A stretch of DNA of 64,000 nucleotides from Mesorhabditis belari (taxonomy: Eukaryota > Nematoda > Chromadorea > Rhabditida > Rhabditidae), in assembly GCA_958450365.1 (NCBI GenBank), contig CAUEEP010000742.1, positions 3,206,501 to 3,270,500 on the forward strand. The letters run 5' to 3'. The notes below the pieces were generated by a model. The model was given only the letters and a program-made list of their open reading frames with translations. It made no database searches and was not told the origin of the DNA. Shown here piece after piece: positions 1-11,839 of the stretch. Both the position numbers and the translations under genes were made by a program. Numbering within the stretch: position 1 is the first letter of the stretch; every line of letters begins with the position of its first letter.

Positions 1-920
1 TGAAATTGAGTGCTTGGGGCCTTCTCAGTTACCCGGTTTAGTTACGCAAGTCGTCGACATCGGAAACGAAATCAGCTATCGATAAAATCCGATAGCAACA
101 GGATTTCTTGTGCTTTCCAACTAAGCGAAATACAAAATATCAGCAAAATTAGATGCTCTATCTTTGACATTTAGAACTCGTCTCATTTTCTCTTTCCTTT
201 CACCCCTCCAATCAAGATGCTGGGGTGCTAATTACTTTCCGGCTTCTCTCTTCCCATGGAAAGCCTCTCGATTTGCATATCTAAAGATTGAATTGGTCAA
301 TTGGTATCCTATCTCATTGATTTTCTTGTTGTTGCCAGCTAGTCAAAGGCTAAAAGGCAATCAGGTTAAATCAGATTTTAACCTGACTGCCTTTTAGTGC
401 CAGAGCCAAAGAACTTTGTGTTGTGAACACATAAGTGCCAGAGCCAAAGAACTTTGTGTGGTGTCAAAAAGTCAAAACGATTTTGTTGTTGTTGCCAGCT
501 AGTCAAAGGCTAAAAGCCAGTTGACAACAAATTTTTTTTTTAAATCTTTAGAAAACCAAAGCAAACACTTTCAAAGCCTCAATTGACCTCCATGATTTGC
601 AAAAAAAAACTCAAAATAAAGAGCAATTTGTAAGGGAAAAGCTCTTGAACAAGTCTCGTAAACGATCGGGGTGAAATCGGAGCCGCGAAGACGGCGATTG
701 AGAAGTTCATTCACAGCAAAGTTCTAGCTGGATAGCACTCGAGACACCCACGTGTTGAGTCACTTTTTGGAAGGTAATTGGGAATTTGATATTTGGAGAT
801 TGATCTCTAGGCTCAATCATATTCAGGGGCTGGCAAAATATTTCAAATGTCTTTTTAAGGTTGTAAATCTCAGACTTTCGTCTTCTATAGTATATCAGAT
901 TGATCAAGGACACACTAGAC
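1..920. other. Gene-free stretch, left edge
   Basis: I see no coding exon here. A segment containing GTTGCCAGCTAGTCAAAGG occurs twice (about 333 and 487), and a 30-base segment around AAAGAACTTTGTGT is also doubled nearby. The first dispersed CTGGANNNCA motif lies near 729. The open frames are short and lack plausible splice context. Confidence 0.5.
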
Positions 921-1222
921 CTGGTCTGGCTTTTGGTTTGGGTTTGGGTTTGGGTTCGGCTTCGGTTTGGCTTTGGGTCTGGTTTTGGGTCTGGCTTTGG
1001 GTTTGGGTTTGGCTTTGGGTCTGGCTTTGGGTCTGGCTTCGGTTTGGCTTTGGGTTTGGGTTTGGCTTTGGGTCTGGCTTTGGGTCTGGCTTCGGTTTGG
1101 CTTTGGGTTTGGGTTTGGCTTTGGGTCTGGCTTTGGGTCTGGCTTCGGTTTGGCTTTGGGTTTGGCGTCGGTTTGGCTTTGGATTTGGCTTTGGGTTTGG
1201 CTTTCGCTCTGACTTTCAGTTT
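921..1222. repeat. GGTTTGGCTTTGG-type minisatellite
   Basis: About 300 bases built from interleaved TTTGGG, TTTGGC and TCTGGC hexamers. It stays open in several frames (Gly/Leu/Phe-rich on plus, Lys/Pro-rich on minus), which explains the long low-complexity frames here. It resembles a degenerate telomere-like hexamer array, but the units are too variable to be telomere. A related array lies at 5925-6145. Confidence 0.85.
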
Positions 1223-1769
1223 GGCTTTTTATTGATACTTTGTCCAGAATGCAGAATCGCTTCTCCCGCTTCTCCCTAAGCCTCGACGAAAAGGCACAAT
1301 CTCTCAATTTTGTTATTTTAAGTTTCATGGCAAGCATAGAGCGCCGCGATCCCATTCCTAGCATCAATGACCATTTCCTTCTATTGTTTGAAAAATTTGT
1401 GTTCATCGAAAAGAGGACTGCCGCAAAACAAAGGCTTAGACATCGATTGAAATCAAAAATTTTTTGCGTTTTTCACAAATATGGGTAGCAATTTGGAGAA
1501 TGGACGGCTTTGCTGATCGATTTTTTTGTATTTTTCGACTACTCGAATTTGTTGTTTACGAAATGCCCATTGTCATCCCGAACTTTTCATTCGGCACGTA
1601 TTTTTCTGAAAACAGTGTCACTGAAAACTTTTCAGACGCTTTGCGGAATTAATGAAGATTACGGTAAGCTTTTCAAGGATATAAAGAGGAAACGACTGGG
1701 GGGAAGAATCAGAAAACAGTAGCTGAGAAAAGTTAGCCACCATTTTTTGAGAAATTTCGATTTTGATCG

Positions 1770-2335
1770 AATTTTTGATCTATCTGGATAGCACACTATT
1801 GAAAGTTAATTACAATTTGAGAATTTTGAGTTTTAATGAGTAAAAGTAAGTTTCAAGTACTCACCTTAGTTTGGCTTTCTTTTCTTTCTATTAAACTTTT
1901 TATTAGGTGTTTCTTTCTTCTTAGTCTATCTGGATATCACAAATTGAGAATTTTGAATTTTAATGAGTAAAAGTAAGTTTCAAGTACTCACATCTCATAG
2001 CTTGACTTTCTTTCCTTTCTGTTTAACTTTTTATTAGATTTTTCTTTCTTTTTAGTCTATCTGGATAACACAATTTAAGAATTTTGAATTTTAATCTGAG
2101 TTTCAAGTACTCACGTCTCACAGCTTGGGTTTCTTTTCTTTCTGTTAAACTTTTTATTAGATTTTTCTTTCTTTTTAGTCTATCTGGATATCACAAATTG
2201 AGAATTTTGAATTTTAATGAGTAAAAGTAAGTTTCAAGTACTCACGTCTCACAGCTTGGCTTTCTTTCCTTTCTGTTAAACTTTTTATTAGATTTTTCTT
2301 TCTTTTTAGTCTATCTGGATATCACAATACGTGTT
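1770..2335. repeat. About 125-bp tandem repeat, 4-5 copies, one motif each
   Basis: Units run from GTCTATCTGGATATCACA through TTTTAATGAGTAAAAG and AAGTACTCAC to a pyrimidine tract ending in TTTTTAG. Each unit carries exactly one CTGGANNNCA (NNN = TAG, TAT, TAA, TAT, TAT). One unit has a short internal deletion. The pyrimidine tract followed by AG resembles a 3' splice site, but no exon follows. Confidence 0.85.
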
Positions 2336-2629
2336 TTTAATGAAATTGATAAAAAAAGAAAGAAATTTGTGAACATTTCTTTTTGAACATTTCTCTTTTT
2401 GCACTTTCTATCAAATTTTTCGATTCTCTTTTTCTTTTGTCGATCACTCGAATTGATTTCGTGATGATCACCGAGTATTTACCTATTTTTCCCATATCTT
2501 TTTGATTTCTCTCATAAATGATCAATGTTTTGCGGGAGTAGATTCTTCGAGAAATATACTAGACTGTTTTCTAGAAGGCGCTCTCCGGGAAAACTTACAC
2601 CCGCCCGTAATACGGTTACAATTTCCATT

Positions 2630-3130
2630 CAAATCAATCCACAACTCGTTTCGGCTTTCCTGGGATGCACATAAGTTTTCTGGAAACTTTTTGTTTTTAG
2701 GTCAGAGTCAGAGAAGGCGGTCAAAGAAGGCGAAAGGTCAGAGTCAGACTTGGTGGCAGCCATGGACTTTTTGACGCTTTACCAGCTACCCTGTCACTAT
2801 TCAAATCAGTCCACAACTTGTTTCGGCTTTCCTGGAAGGCACATGGGTTTTCTGGAGATTTTCTGTAGCCAGAAGGCCAAAGGTTAGAGTCATGGTTGTT
2901 TGCAGGAATGGACTTTGAGGCTCTACCAGCTACCCGGTCACTATTCAAAGTAGTCCAATGCTTGTTTTGGCCTTCCTGGCAGGTACATAAGTTTTCTGGA
3001 AACTTTTTGTAGCCAGAAGGCCAAAGGTTAGAGTCATGGTTGTTTGCAGGAATGGACTTTGACGCTTTACCAGCCATCCTTTCACTATTCAAAGTAATCC
3101 AATGCTCATTTTGGTTTCCCTGGCAGACAC
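2630..3130. repeat. About 150-bp tandem repeat, 3-4 copies
   Basis: Each unit contains CACTATTCAAA, a TTGTTTYGGC-like segment, TTTCTGGA, AGCCAGAAGGCCAAAGG and GCAGGAATGGACTTTGA. The minus strand is open across the array (2721-3092) and would give a repetitive Asn/Ser/Lys-rich peptide. I treat that as a by-product of a unit length divisible by three. Confidence 0.8.
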
Positions 3131-3649
3131 ATGAAAGACCGATACCGGTTTTGTCGAGAGTTTCCCAAATTACCCGGTGTTGTTTTTGCGAGTGCCTATT
3201 TTCGTCTCACCACCGATCAAGCGATAATGACGAACCGCCAGCCTATCTCTCATCATCAATAATATTTTCGCATGATCTTAGCTGAATAAAATGAAAAAAA
3301 AAAAAAGTACACGAAAACCCATTCTTTTGATAAGATTTTCTCTAAATATCAAAAGAATTTTTGGTGTTTATTTGCTGATCTTTTGTGTACACAATGTTAC
3401 TATGTTTTCCCGTTGAAAACTGCCGATTTCTAAACGCTTCCCATTATTTTCGATGATTTTTGATGGTTTGCTGGAATGCAGTTTACCTGTCTGGCTTCAT
3501 TTCCCAGCTAGTGAAAGTTTTATTTTGGTGCTGAGTTGACTCGGCCGTATCTTGCTTAGCACTGACTTTTTCTTACTTCCAGACTTGTTAATGCTTATTC
3601 TGGAAGTCATGCAACTCTTTCAGCTAATTAATTGAGTCCAGACTTACAG

Positions 3650-3937
3650 TCTTTAACGCCCAGTCTTTAAGGCCCAGGCTTTAAGGCCCAGTCTTTAACG
3701 CTCAGTCTTTAAGGCCCAGTCTTTAACGCCCAGTCTTTAACGCCCAGTCTTTAAGGCCCAGTCTTTAAGGCCCAGTCTTTAACGCCCAGTCTTTAAGATC
3801 CAGTCTTTAACGCCCAGTCTTTAAGGCCCAGTCTTTAACGCCCAGTCTTTAAGACCCAGTCTTTAAGGCCCAGTCTTTAAGGCCCAGTCTTTAACGCCCA
3901 GTCTTTAAGATCCAGTCTTTAAGGCCCAGTCTTACCT
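3650..3937. repeat. 14-bp minisatellite CAGTCTTTAAGGCC
   Basis: About 20 tandem copies of a 14-base unit, alternating AAGGCC, AACGCC and AAGATCC variants. It ends about 70 bases before the splice-type acceptor of the SLC23 gene. About 3130-3650 holds nothing recognisable apart from one CTGGAAGTCA motif near 3.60 kb. Confidence 0.85.
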
Positions 3938-4030
3938 ATTTAATTTTTAATTTTTCTATTTTCAAAGTTTTATCTCATTTTTCTTTTGTAAACATTGTAG
4001 TGTGTTCCAGGATTTCCAAAAAGCAAAGAA

Positions 4031-7000
4031 ATGAGCTTTGAAAAGGGGCAAAGTGGCGAGAAATCGACACCAGATCCAAGCACGACGTCAAGTTTCGATG
4101 GTGGAGTGAAGAAAGTGTCAGGGATTGATGCGGACTCTGGTGAGCGGACTAATTGCTGGTTTAAGTTCATTTTTTTCAGAAACTTGTGCCCCACCATTGC
4201 ATTTAGCAGTGAATGATGTACCGGATGCAAAAGGAATGCTATTGTTTGGTTGTCAGGTGGGATTTGAAGAATTTTCAAAGATTCAAATAAAATCTCTTTC
4301 AGCAAATGTTGTTGTGCATCTCTGGGATGTTAGTTTTACCGTTTTTAGTCTCAGATATTGCATGTGCTGGCGACAAAACGATCGAGTTAAGGTGAGGATT
4401 ACGGTAACTGTATCTGACTTGGGATTACGGTAATGACTGTATTTCACTTGAGGTTACGGTAATGGCTGTCTCACTTGGAGTTACGGTAATGGCTGTATTT
4501 CACTTGGGGTTACGGTAATGGCTGTCTCACTTGGGGTTACGGTAATGACTGTATTTCACTTGGGATTACGGTAACTAGGCTAATTCTAGCTAGAGCTCTG
4601 TAGTGACATCCAGCATTCAGAGTGCAACTGATCTCATCGACTTTTGTCGCCTCTGGAGTGGCCACGTTGATGCAAACGACTTTCGGGCTACGGTAATTGA
4701 TTAAAGCTTAGACTTAGGCTGGATGAACGATCAAGATTCAACTCACTGAACGCTTTAGTCTATCAATCCTACACGGTCCATCGTTTGCCTTTATCCCAGC
4801 ACTATCAGTCTACAAATCATTGCCAGAGAACACTTGCCCGTACTCTAGAACCGATCAGGCGCCTGAGGATTTCTGGATGAGCCGAATTAGAGCCGTTAGT
4901 TGAGAAATGGCTGATGACTTGTAGTTTTTAAAACTTTCAGATGGAAGGCTCGTTGCTGATCTCTTCGTCTTGCCTCTTTCTATTAGGCGCATCGGGATTG
5001 GTGGGGAAAATATCGAGAATGGTAGCTATCATCAGCTACAGAAACCAACAATGAAAACCTTTCTAGGTTGGCCCACTCTGCATCGCTCCGTTAATGGTAT
5101 TGTTAGAGATTGGCACTGTGCCAACCCTAATCGAAAAGATGAGTCTCCACTGGGTCTCGCTTGTGTCAGTTTTAGACAATGAGTCACCAAAATCTGACCC
5201 TTGCCCGGTCAGCTCTGATCCGTTGGATAATCTGGACCAAGCTGACCAGGATCTAGCTGGCCAACCCTAACAGGATCTAGCTGGCTAACTCTAGCAGAAT
5301 CTAGTTGGCCAACTCTAGCAGAATCTAGTTGGCTAACTCTAGCAGGATCTAGCTGGCCAACTCTGACAGGATCTAGCTGGCTAACTCTGACAGGATCTGG
5401 CTGACCAACTCTAACAGATTGCCTTTTGAAGCAATCCTGTTGGGATAAATCAATCCCAGACTTGGCCAAAGCTTTCTATAGATCTAGACCTAGTCTAGCT
5501 TGAGCTATCTTGTCTTTATGACAACCAGTTTCAGCGAATTCTTCGTCGTTATCCTCCTCGCGGTCATCCTCGAGCCATACGCTGTCCCGATCCCATATTT
5601 CTCGATCAGAAAGCGGAAAATTCAATTTACAAGAGCTAGAATCTTCGGAATGTTTCCAGTGAGTTGAGAATTTGAAAAAAAAAAACTTGTTGTTTAATGC
5701 ATTTTAGTATCTAATGTCTTTGCTAATGGTGTGGTTTCTTTGCTGGATTCTCACCGTCACCAATTTTGAGCCACCAGAGGGTGAGAGAATTTTCGGCTTT
5801 ACAAATTCTATGCTTCTCCAGGTGAAGCACGAACGGATAAAAATCAAACGGTTGAAGTGATCTCGAATGCTCCATGGTTTCATATACCGTATCCAGGTGA
5901 AAAGAGAAGCTAATCCTGACTCTGGCTTTGGCACTGGCTTTGGCTTTGGCCACTGGCTTTGGCTTTGGCTTTGTCTCTGGCCCTGGCTTTGGCTTTGGCT
6001 TTGTCTCTGGCTTTGGCTTTGGCTTTGTCTCTGGCTTTGGCTTTGGCTTTGTCCCTGGCTTTGGCTTTGGCTTTGTCTCTGGCTTTGGCTTTGGCTTTGT
6101 TCCTTTGGCTTTGGCTTTGTCTCTGGCTTTGGCTTTGACCTAGAAAACCCAAAAAATGGCCACAAAATGTGTATTCTTTCTAAATTTACCCTCGCTGACT
6201 TGGGCTAACCATTCTAGTTCAAATTGGACTTGTTTTGAGTTTCGGCTGGTTCAATCAAATCCAGATCTGGTTCAGTTAGGGTCAGACCAAGTCAAGGCTT
6301 GCTTTAGAACTCGGTTTAAGGCTAGGGCTATACCAATGAAACTCCCAGCTTCATTTAGGACAATTCGGTCGTCCTGGCATCGACGCATCACTTCTGTGCG
6401 GTTTCCTCGCCTCAGCTTTCGCGTGTTTACTAGAGAACCTTGGCGACTACGAGATGGTGGCAAAAGTGAGTGAAGATTTATTAGATTATAGCTAAAATTT
6501 CGCTAACCAATCAATTCTAGGGCTACCCTCACCCCTCTTTTCCAGGTCTCTCAGCAGCGCCATCCTCCAGGAGCCGCTGTGAATCGAGGAATCATGATTG
6601 AAGGTAAGAAACGAGTTTAACTAGTTCTGAAGAATTTGTAATGCCGTTTTTTATTCAATCTGGATGTCACACTTCACAATCAGTACAAAATTTCAGGTCT
6701 TGGCTCGATTTTGGCTGGAGCGATGGGGATCGGTGCTGGGGTGACAACGTATGCTGAGAATATTGCATTGATGCATATCACTAGAGTCAGTGCTCATTGT
6801 TCACTTGTTTTAGCTTTCAGTTTGTTCAAGGTCATCATCAAAAACTATAGGTAGCTTCACGAGCAACAATGCAAGTGGCAGGGATACTTTGCATCATCAT
6901 CGGACTCTTTACGAAAGGTAGGCTTGACTAGAAATGATCTGAGATCTGATCTGAGAGCTGATCTGAGAGCTGATCTGAGAGCTGATCTGAGAGCTGATCT

Positions 7001-8650
7001 GAGAGCTGATCTGAGAGCTGATCTGAGAGCTGATCTGAGAGCTGATCTGAGAGCTGATCTGAGAGCTGATCTGAGAGCTGATCTGAGAGCTGATCTGAGA
7101 GCTGATCTGAGAGCTGATCTGAGAGCTGATCTGAGAGCTGATCTGAGAGCTGATCTGAGAGCTGATCTGAGAGCTGATCTGAGAGCTGATCTGAGAGCTG
7201 ATCTGAGAGAGCCAACTACTCCTTTCATCTCTTTCATTTCATTGTAAACCTGTAAATAGCACAGAATATAGAAGAAGTTAGAATGATCAAAAATGATTAA
7301 AATTTTTAGTGGCTGCTGTTCTAGCTTCAGTTCCGGATGCAATTGTTGGCGGATTGCTCGGCATTGGAATGGCGATGATTATGGGCGTATCAATAAGCAA
7401 TTTGAGGGTGCGTAAGGACAATCGTACTCTACTATTGCTGAAAAACTGAACCAAGTTTAGACAGTGAACATGCAACTCTCAAGAAATGTGGCCGTCCTTG
7501 GATTATCTCTATTATCCGGTTTAGCAATTCCCGATTATTTTGAGAAGCATCCTCCAAAAACTGGTAATAACTTGCATCAAGTTTTCAATAACTTTATCAA
7601 TAACTTCTCAATAACTTTATCAACAACTTTATCAACAACAACATCCTTTTTTCAGGCAATGCAACAGTCGATCAAGTTCTGATCACAATGCTCTCAATTC
7701 GAATGCTAATCGGTGGACTAATCGCTTTCATTTTGGATAACACAGTGCCCGGTGGGGTTTAGCTGAATAGTGATTACCCAATTCTGAATAGTGATTACCC
7801 AATTCTGAATAAAGATTACCCAATTCCGAATAGTGATTACCCAATTCTGAACAGTGATTACCCAATTCTGAATAGTGATTACTCAATTCTGAATAGTGAT
7901 TACCCAATTCAGCATTTATTTGAAAGCTCATCAGCAATCAGCATTCTTTACAGGTGTTACCAAATTTCAACGTGGTTTCCCGCCAGCTGGTGAAAAGCAT
8001 GCAATGGTGCCATTAGAAGAAGACGGTTATGCTTTCCCACCTTTTATCAATCGGTTAGCTTTTTAAAAAAGACATTTCTAGTAATTGTATGAGAAAAAAT
8101 GACAAATAATAATAGTAAATTCCCAAGATTATGCTAAGTTAAAATAAAACAGACTGAGCACTTCTTTTGATTGAAAGTTGACAATAGTTAGATAGAAAAG
8201 GGCTTGCACCTTACTGGCTCAATTTCAAAAATAACCTGTAACTTAGGCTTTTAGTCTAAAAGTCTAAAGATTCAACTCAGAGCTGAGCCTTAAGGCTTAA
8301 GAGAGATAAGGAACCAGATTTAGAGAAAAGGAATCAGATTTAGAGATAAAGAATCAAATTTAGAGATAAGGAATCAGATTTAGAGAAAAGGAATCAGATT
8401 TAGAGAGATAAGGAACCAAATTCAGATATAAGACTTTTAGTCTAAAAGTCTAAAGATTCAGCTCAGAGCTGAGTCTTAAGGCTCAGCTCAGCTCAACTGA
8501 TTGTCCAACAACTGATTGTCCCTTTTCAGGATCTTCAATCGTTTCCCTTTCCTCAGCTATTTTCCATTTTTACCTTCTCAAGCCGATTTGAAAAAAACAA
8601 TCGCTGAGGAGATTGTGGCGAAGAAATCTCTGGAAAATCAACCGGTTTAA
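4031..8650 (+). CDS. SLC23-family nucleobase/ascorbate transporter
   Basis: Predicted plasma-membrane permease of the nucleobase-ascorbate transporter (SLC23) family, 590 aa. Exons: 4031-4139, 4180-4256, 4303-4391, 4621-4692, 4759-4894, 4941-5021, 5067-5164, 5535-5658, 5708-5780, 5822-5896, 6359-6465, 6546-6603, 6697-6785, 6851-6917, 7310-7407, 7461-7563, 7656-7751, 7954-8053, 8530-8650; all phases join. Family landmarks: FGCQQM in TM1, [32 protein letters not shown], the signature region [10 protein letters not shown] (387-396) and FILDNTVPG. Compared with vertebrate SVCTs, the signature Gly is Ala and the TM1 QH pair is QQ, so the substrate is uncertain. The N-terminus is Ser/Asp-rich. An acceptor-like AG at 4010 leaves 20 bases before the ATG. 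Several introns hold minisatellites. Confidence 0.9.
4395..4590. repeat. Intronic GGTTACGGTAATGAC repeat (SLC23 intron 3)
   Basis: About seven tandem copies of a 25-33 base unit built on GATTACGGTAATGACTGT and TTTCACTTGG. It fills most of the intron before exon 4. A TGACATCCAG motif lies 12 bases before the following splice acceptor. Confidence 0.8.
5240..5425. repeat. 24-bp intronic minisatellite (SLC23 intron 7)
   Basis: About eight copies of a 24-base unit containing CAGGATCTAGCTGG and CCAACTCTA. The minus strand stays open and reads as repeated ARVGQLDP-type peptide, which I regard as an artefact of unit length. Confidence 0.8.
5925..6145. repeat. CTTTGG minisatellite (SLC23 intron 10)
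   Basis: A TCTGGCTTTGGCTTTGGCTTTG-type array of about 220 bases. It is open in several frames on both strands. The units are related to those at 921-1222. Confidence 0.85.
6937..7212. repeat. 12-bp array ATCTGAGAGCTG, about 22 copies
   Basis: A nearly perfect tandem array of a 12-base unit in SLC23 intron 14. Because 12 is divisible by three and the unit lacks stops in several frames, it creates long false frames (ADLR, LRSA and SDQL repeats). Uniform units indicate recent expansion or homogenisation. Confidence 0.95.
7765..7912. repeat. 21-bp array in SLC23 intron 17
   Basis: Seven copies of a 21-base unit, AATAGTGATTACCCAATTCTG with minor changes, between the exon ending at 7751 and the exon starting at 7954. 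Confidence 0.9.
8270..8480. repeat. AAGGAATCAGATTTAGAGA repeats in SLC23 intron 18
   Basis: About six copies of a 19-21 base unit. They are flanked by two copies of a longer segment (TTTTAGTCTAAAAGTCTAAAG) that is itself a near palindrome, at about 8248 and 8428. Confidence 0.75.
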
Positions 8651-8879
8651 CTTTTCAAAAATTTTCTTTTATTAATATTGTATATATCTTGACTGTAGCT
8701 AAAGCTAATCCATTTTGTGCAGTTTTCTTTTTCCTACGGGTTCTGTGAACTTATCATTTTTGGTAAACCTTTTTTTGATACTCATTTTTCGGATAAAAAA
8801 TTTTCTTTTGATGAAAGTTCAGACTACAGTATGACAGCACATCTATTTTACGCTATTTTCTAATGTAAACTAGCCAAAT

Positions 8880-9365
8880 CGCTTGCCTGAAATCCAGATT
8901 GACGAAATCGACTAAAATGTGAAAGTTCTAATGAAAGGCTAGCATTGCAAGGCTGCAGTCTTCCACTCGACCCTCCACTATGGCAATATCCATCATTTCG
9001 CAACGTAATTGATCTGGATCACTTACCTGACATCCAGATCGACCAATTCTGCTGAAATCTGCAGATTCTAGTGAAAGGCTAGCATTGCAAGGCTGCAGTC
9101 TTCAACTCGACCCTCCATGACAGCAATATCCACCATTTCGCAACGTAATTGATCTGGATCACTTGCCTGACATCCAGATCGACCAATTCTGCTGAAATCT
9201 CAAGATTCCAATGAAAGGCTAGCGTTGGAAGGCTGCAGTCTTCAACTCGACCCTCCACTATGGCAATATCCACCATTTCGCAACGTAATTGATCTGGATC
9301 ACTTGCCTGACATCCAGATCGACCAATTCTGCTGAAATCTCAAAATTCTAATGAAAGAAAAGCAC
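8880..9365. repeat. About 138-bp tandem repeat, 3-4 copies, one motif each
   Basis: Units contain GCTAGCATTGCAAGGCTGCAG, TCGACCCTCCA, ATTTCGCAACGTAATTGATC and one TGACATCCAG. The last copy degenerates into GC-rich sequence near 9390. The spacer 9366-9906 has no gene that I can see, only one further motif near 9.63 kb. 8651-8880 is AT-rich and empty. Confidence 0.8.
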
Positions 9366-9906
9366 TATAAAGCTGTAGTCTTCAACTCTGCACCGCGCTG
9401 CACCGCTCTCCCCCTCCCTCTCCCCCACATCAACATCTTATTTGTTTGCTTTCCGTTTTAGAGGCGTTCCAAGTGGATTTGTGAATTTTTTACGAATTCA
9501 GCTCTCACAAAAATTCTCTATTTGCTTTGCTGTGTCAATCGAACGTCGCATTTTCGCAAAAATTTAATCAACAACAAAGTTTTTAAAATTTAAAAGCGAA
9601 ATATCAAGAATTTCTCATTTAAATTTGCAACAGTGACATCCAGGATTCACATTTTTTTAAAAACCTTTAATGATTACTTTATTTTTTTTCGATTTTCAGT
9701 CGGGCAAATGTTTCTCCAGTTACTCAGCCGTTCTTGATGAGTAGCCCGACAGCAGTCTCAACACTCATCCCAAATTTCTTCAAATTTTCAAGAAGGATGA
9801 CTCAGAAATTGGAAATTTGACCGAGAAAAGACTTTTGTGACTCAATTATCCATTCTTTTCATTGAAATCGAAGTGTCGAAACGTTTTCAATGCTATAAAA
9901 AACAAA

Positions 9907-10330
9907 AATTTTGGGGTTGGGACAAATGCGACCTTTTTTTTTTGCGCACCTGGACATTTGCGCACCTTTTTTTTTTGCTGGAAAAAGCCTTAGGCAAGGC
10001 CATAGAGCTTCGAAAATATTTCCATATAAGGGAATCCTATGCGTAGATTCCGAATCTCGACAAATCAGACCTCGCTGACACGTCAAATTTGGGCTAAAAG
10101 GGAAAAACTGCGGAAAAGCGTTAAGTTGCGTAGTTTTTCCCTTTTAGCCCAAATTTGACGTGTCAGCGAGGTCTGATTTGTCGAAATTCGGAATCTACGC
10201 ATACGATTCCCTATGAAAACATTTTTGAAGCTCTACAACCTTTCCTAAGGCCTTTTCCAGCAAAAAAAAAGGTGCGCAAAGGTCCAGGTGCGCAAAAAAA
10301 AAGGTCGCATTTGTCCCACCCCCAAAATTT
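9907..10330. mobile_element. Foldback element, near-perfect palindrome, family GGGACAAATGCGACC
   Basis: The left arm starts TTGGGGTTGGGACAAATGCG and the right arm ends in its complement. The arms are long (about 200 bases each) and meet near 10115 around TTAAGTTGCG. Internal landmarks are TGCGCACCT tracts next to T or A runs and GGGCTAAAAGGGAAAAACT. There is no coding capacity, so it is a non-autonomous foldback or MITE-like element. Relatives are at 48376-51210 and 51533-51995. Confidence 0.85.
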
Positions 10331-10691
10331 TCAATCATTTCCCTGTGATTCGCTTAAATTCACTCAAATTGGATACCAGTACATCTTTTAAAACGAAATT
10401 CTTTTCGGAATCTTTATTTTATTTTTTAAAAAACTTTGATTTCTTACATTTTTCCAAAAAAACGATCAGCCAATTAAACTTTTTTTCGTCTAAAATTTCT
10501 CCAAAAAACTTTCCCCAAGACTATTTGTTTTCTTTTTTTGCCAAAATTGCCAATAAATACGGGGTGTGTCAAAAGGAAATATGTCAATAGTTGCCATTTT
10601 TCAGCGATTTTTCGGAGATTCCCAGTGATCGACTGGGGAATCTCTCGATTATTTTTCTTTTTTATTCTTTTCAAGCAAACAAACCACAAAA

Positions 10692-11035
10692 GACTCTTGT
10701 GACATCCAGCTTTTCGAAATAAACCAAAATCAGCACCGATTTCCAAATCAATCGCAAGTTTTTCACCCAGTCCTAAATCTCAACCCTACAATGGCCAGAC
10801 CCAATTTTTTTCCTTCAAAATTCGCTCTCAAATTTTCTCTTAATTTCCCCTGTGACATCCAGCTTTTCGAAATAAACCAAAATAATCACCGATTTCCAAA
10901 TCAATCGCAAGTTTTTCACCCAGTCCCAAATCTTAACCCTACAATGGTCAGATCCAATTTTTTTCCTTCAAAATTCGCTCTCAAATTTTCTCTTAATTTC
11001 CCCTGTGACATCCAGCTTTTCGAAATAACAGAAAT
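10692..11035. repeat. 153-bp tandem repeat, 2 full copies plus partial third
   Basis: Units start GTGACATCCAGCTTTTCG at about 10.70, 10.85 and 11.00 kb. They contain AACCCTACAATGG and end TTTAATTTCCCCT. Each start is one dispersed motif. The plus frame 10791-11093 is open through two units but looks non-genic. 10331-10690 and 11040-11760 hold no gene that I can see; a motif variant with TCCATA is at about 11.32 kb. Confidence 0.85.
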
Positions 11036-11839
11036 TCTACACAAATTTCTTTCTGAAATTCCTGATTTCTGTCAACTCCATTCGCCCACTTGAAACCACA
11101 AAGCCTTCAGATTTTGGTTGTCTTTCAATGGAAAGAAAGCTGTTATTTGACGTGAAAAAAAAGCAGAAATGGCACGACTTAGAGCCTCAGTTCCCTCTCT
11201 TATCATTTTTGTACGAAAAAACGAGGAGAGCTTTACTCAGCGACACTCTTCTCCTCCACCACACAAAAATATTTATCAACTTTTGATATACTAGGGAAAA
11301 TTTCAGTTTCAATCATTGTCCTGACATCCATAGTTTCCAAATATTAACTTAAAATAGGATCTGCTAGCTTGTAGCAAATTAAATTCGGCTAGTCCTGTTC
11401 AATTCCATAACCCTGAGCTTTCAAACAAAAACATTCAAATTCTGTTTCTAATATTGTCAATATTTGAGTTGTATCCCATAATTTTCAGCGAACAATTAAA
11501 TAATTTCAAATCCTGTCATTTTTTGTGCATTTTCTTCTCAAAGTCTTGCGCCAATGAGTCAATAGAGAAATTCTCAAGTTTTCTTTACTCGATTTATCAT
11601 CTCTATTATTCATTCTTTTCTCACATACCAGTTGAAAGTGTTTATTTGTTTTCCCGCTTGACTCTTCTCGCTTCTCGCTTCTCTTTCTCCCATCAAATCG
11701 ACTCATCCTTTCGGAATGTGCACTTTGTCTCTGATGCCTCAATTCTCCCAAAATAACAACAACATTTGCCAATCTGGACATCAGTATACTCATCGTTGTC
11801 CTTTAAAAGCAACTAGCTTACATTTCTCAAATCTTATAA

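Noticed and set aside
921..1222. Interstitial telomere repeat
   Set aside because: The TTTGGG/TTTGGC/TCTGGC units are irregular and differ from the nematode TTAGGC telomere unit.
915..1406. 163-codon Lys/Pro/Gln-rich minus frame
   Set aside because: Its body is the GGTTTGG minisatellite; there is no start context or unique domain, and parallel plus frames are equally open.
6857..7342. Long overlapping frames on both strands (ADLR, LRSA and SDQL repeats)
   Set aside because: They are produced entirely by the 12-base array ATCTGAGAGCTG inside an SLC23 intron; the unit length is a multiple of three and carries no stop in several frames.
10791..11093. 100-codon plus frame with internal repeats
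   Set aside because: It is two units of the 153-base tandem repeat, whose length is divisible by three.
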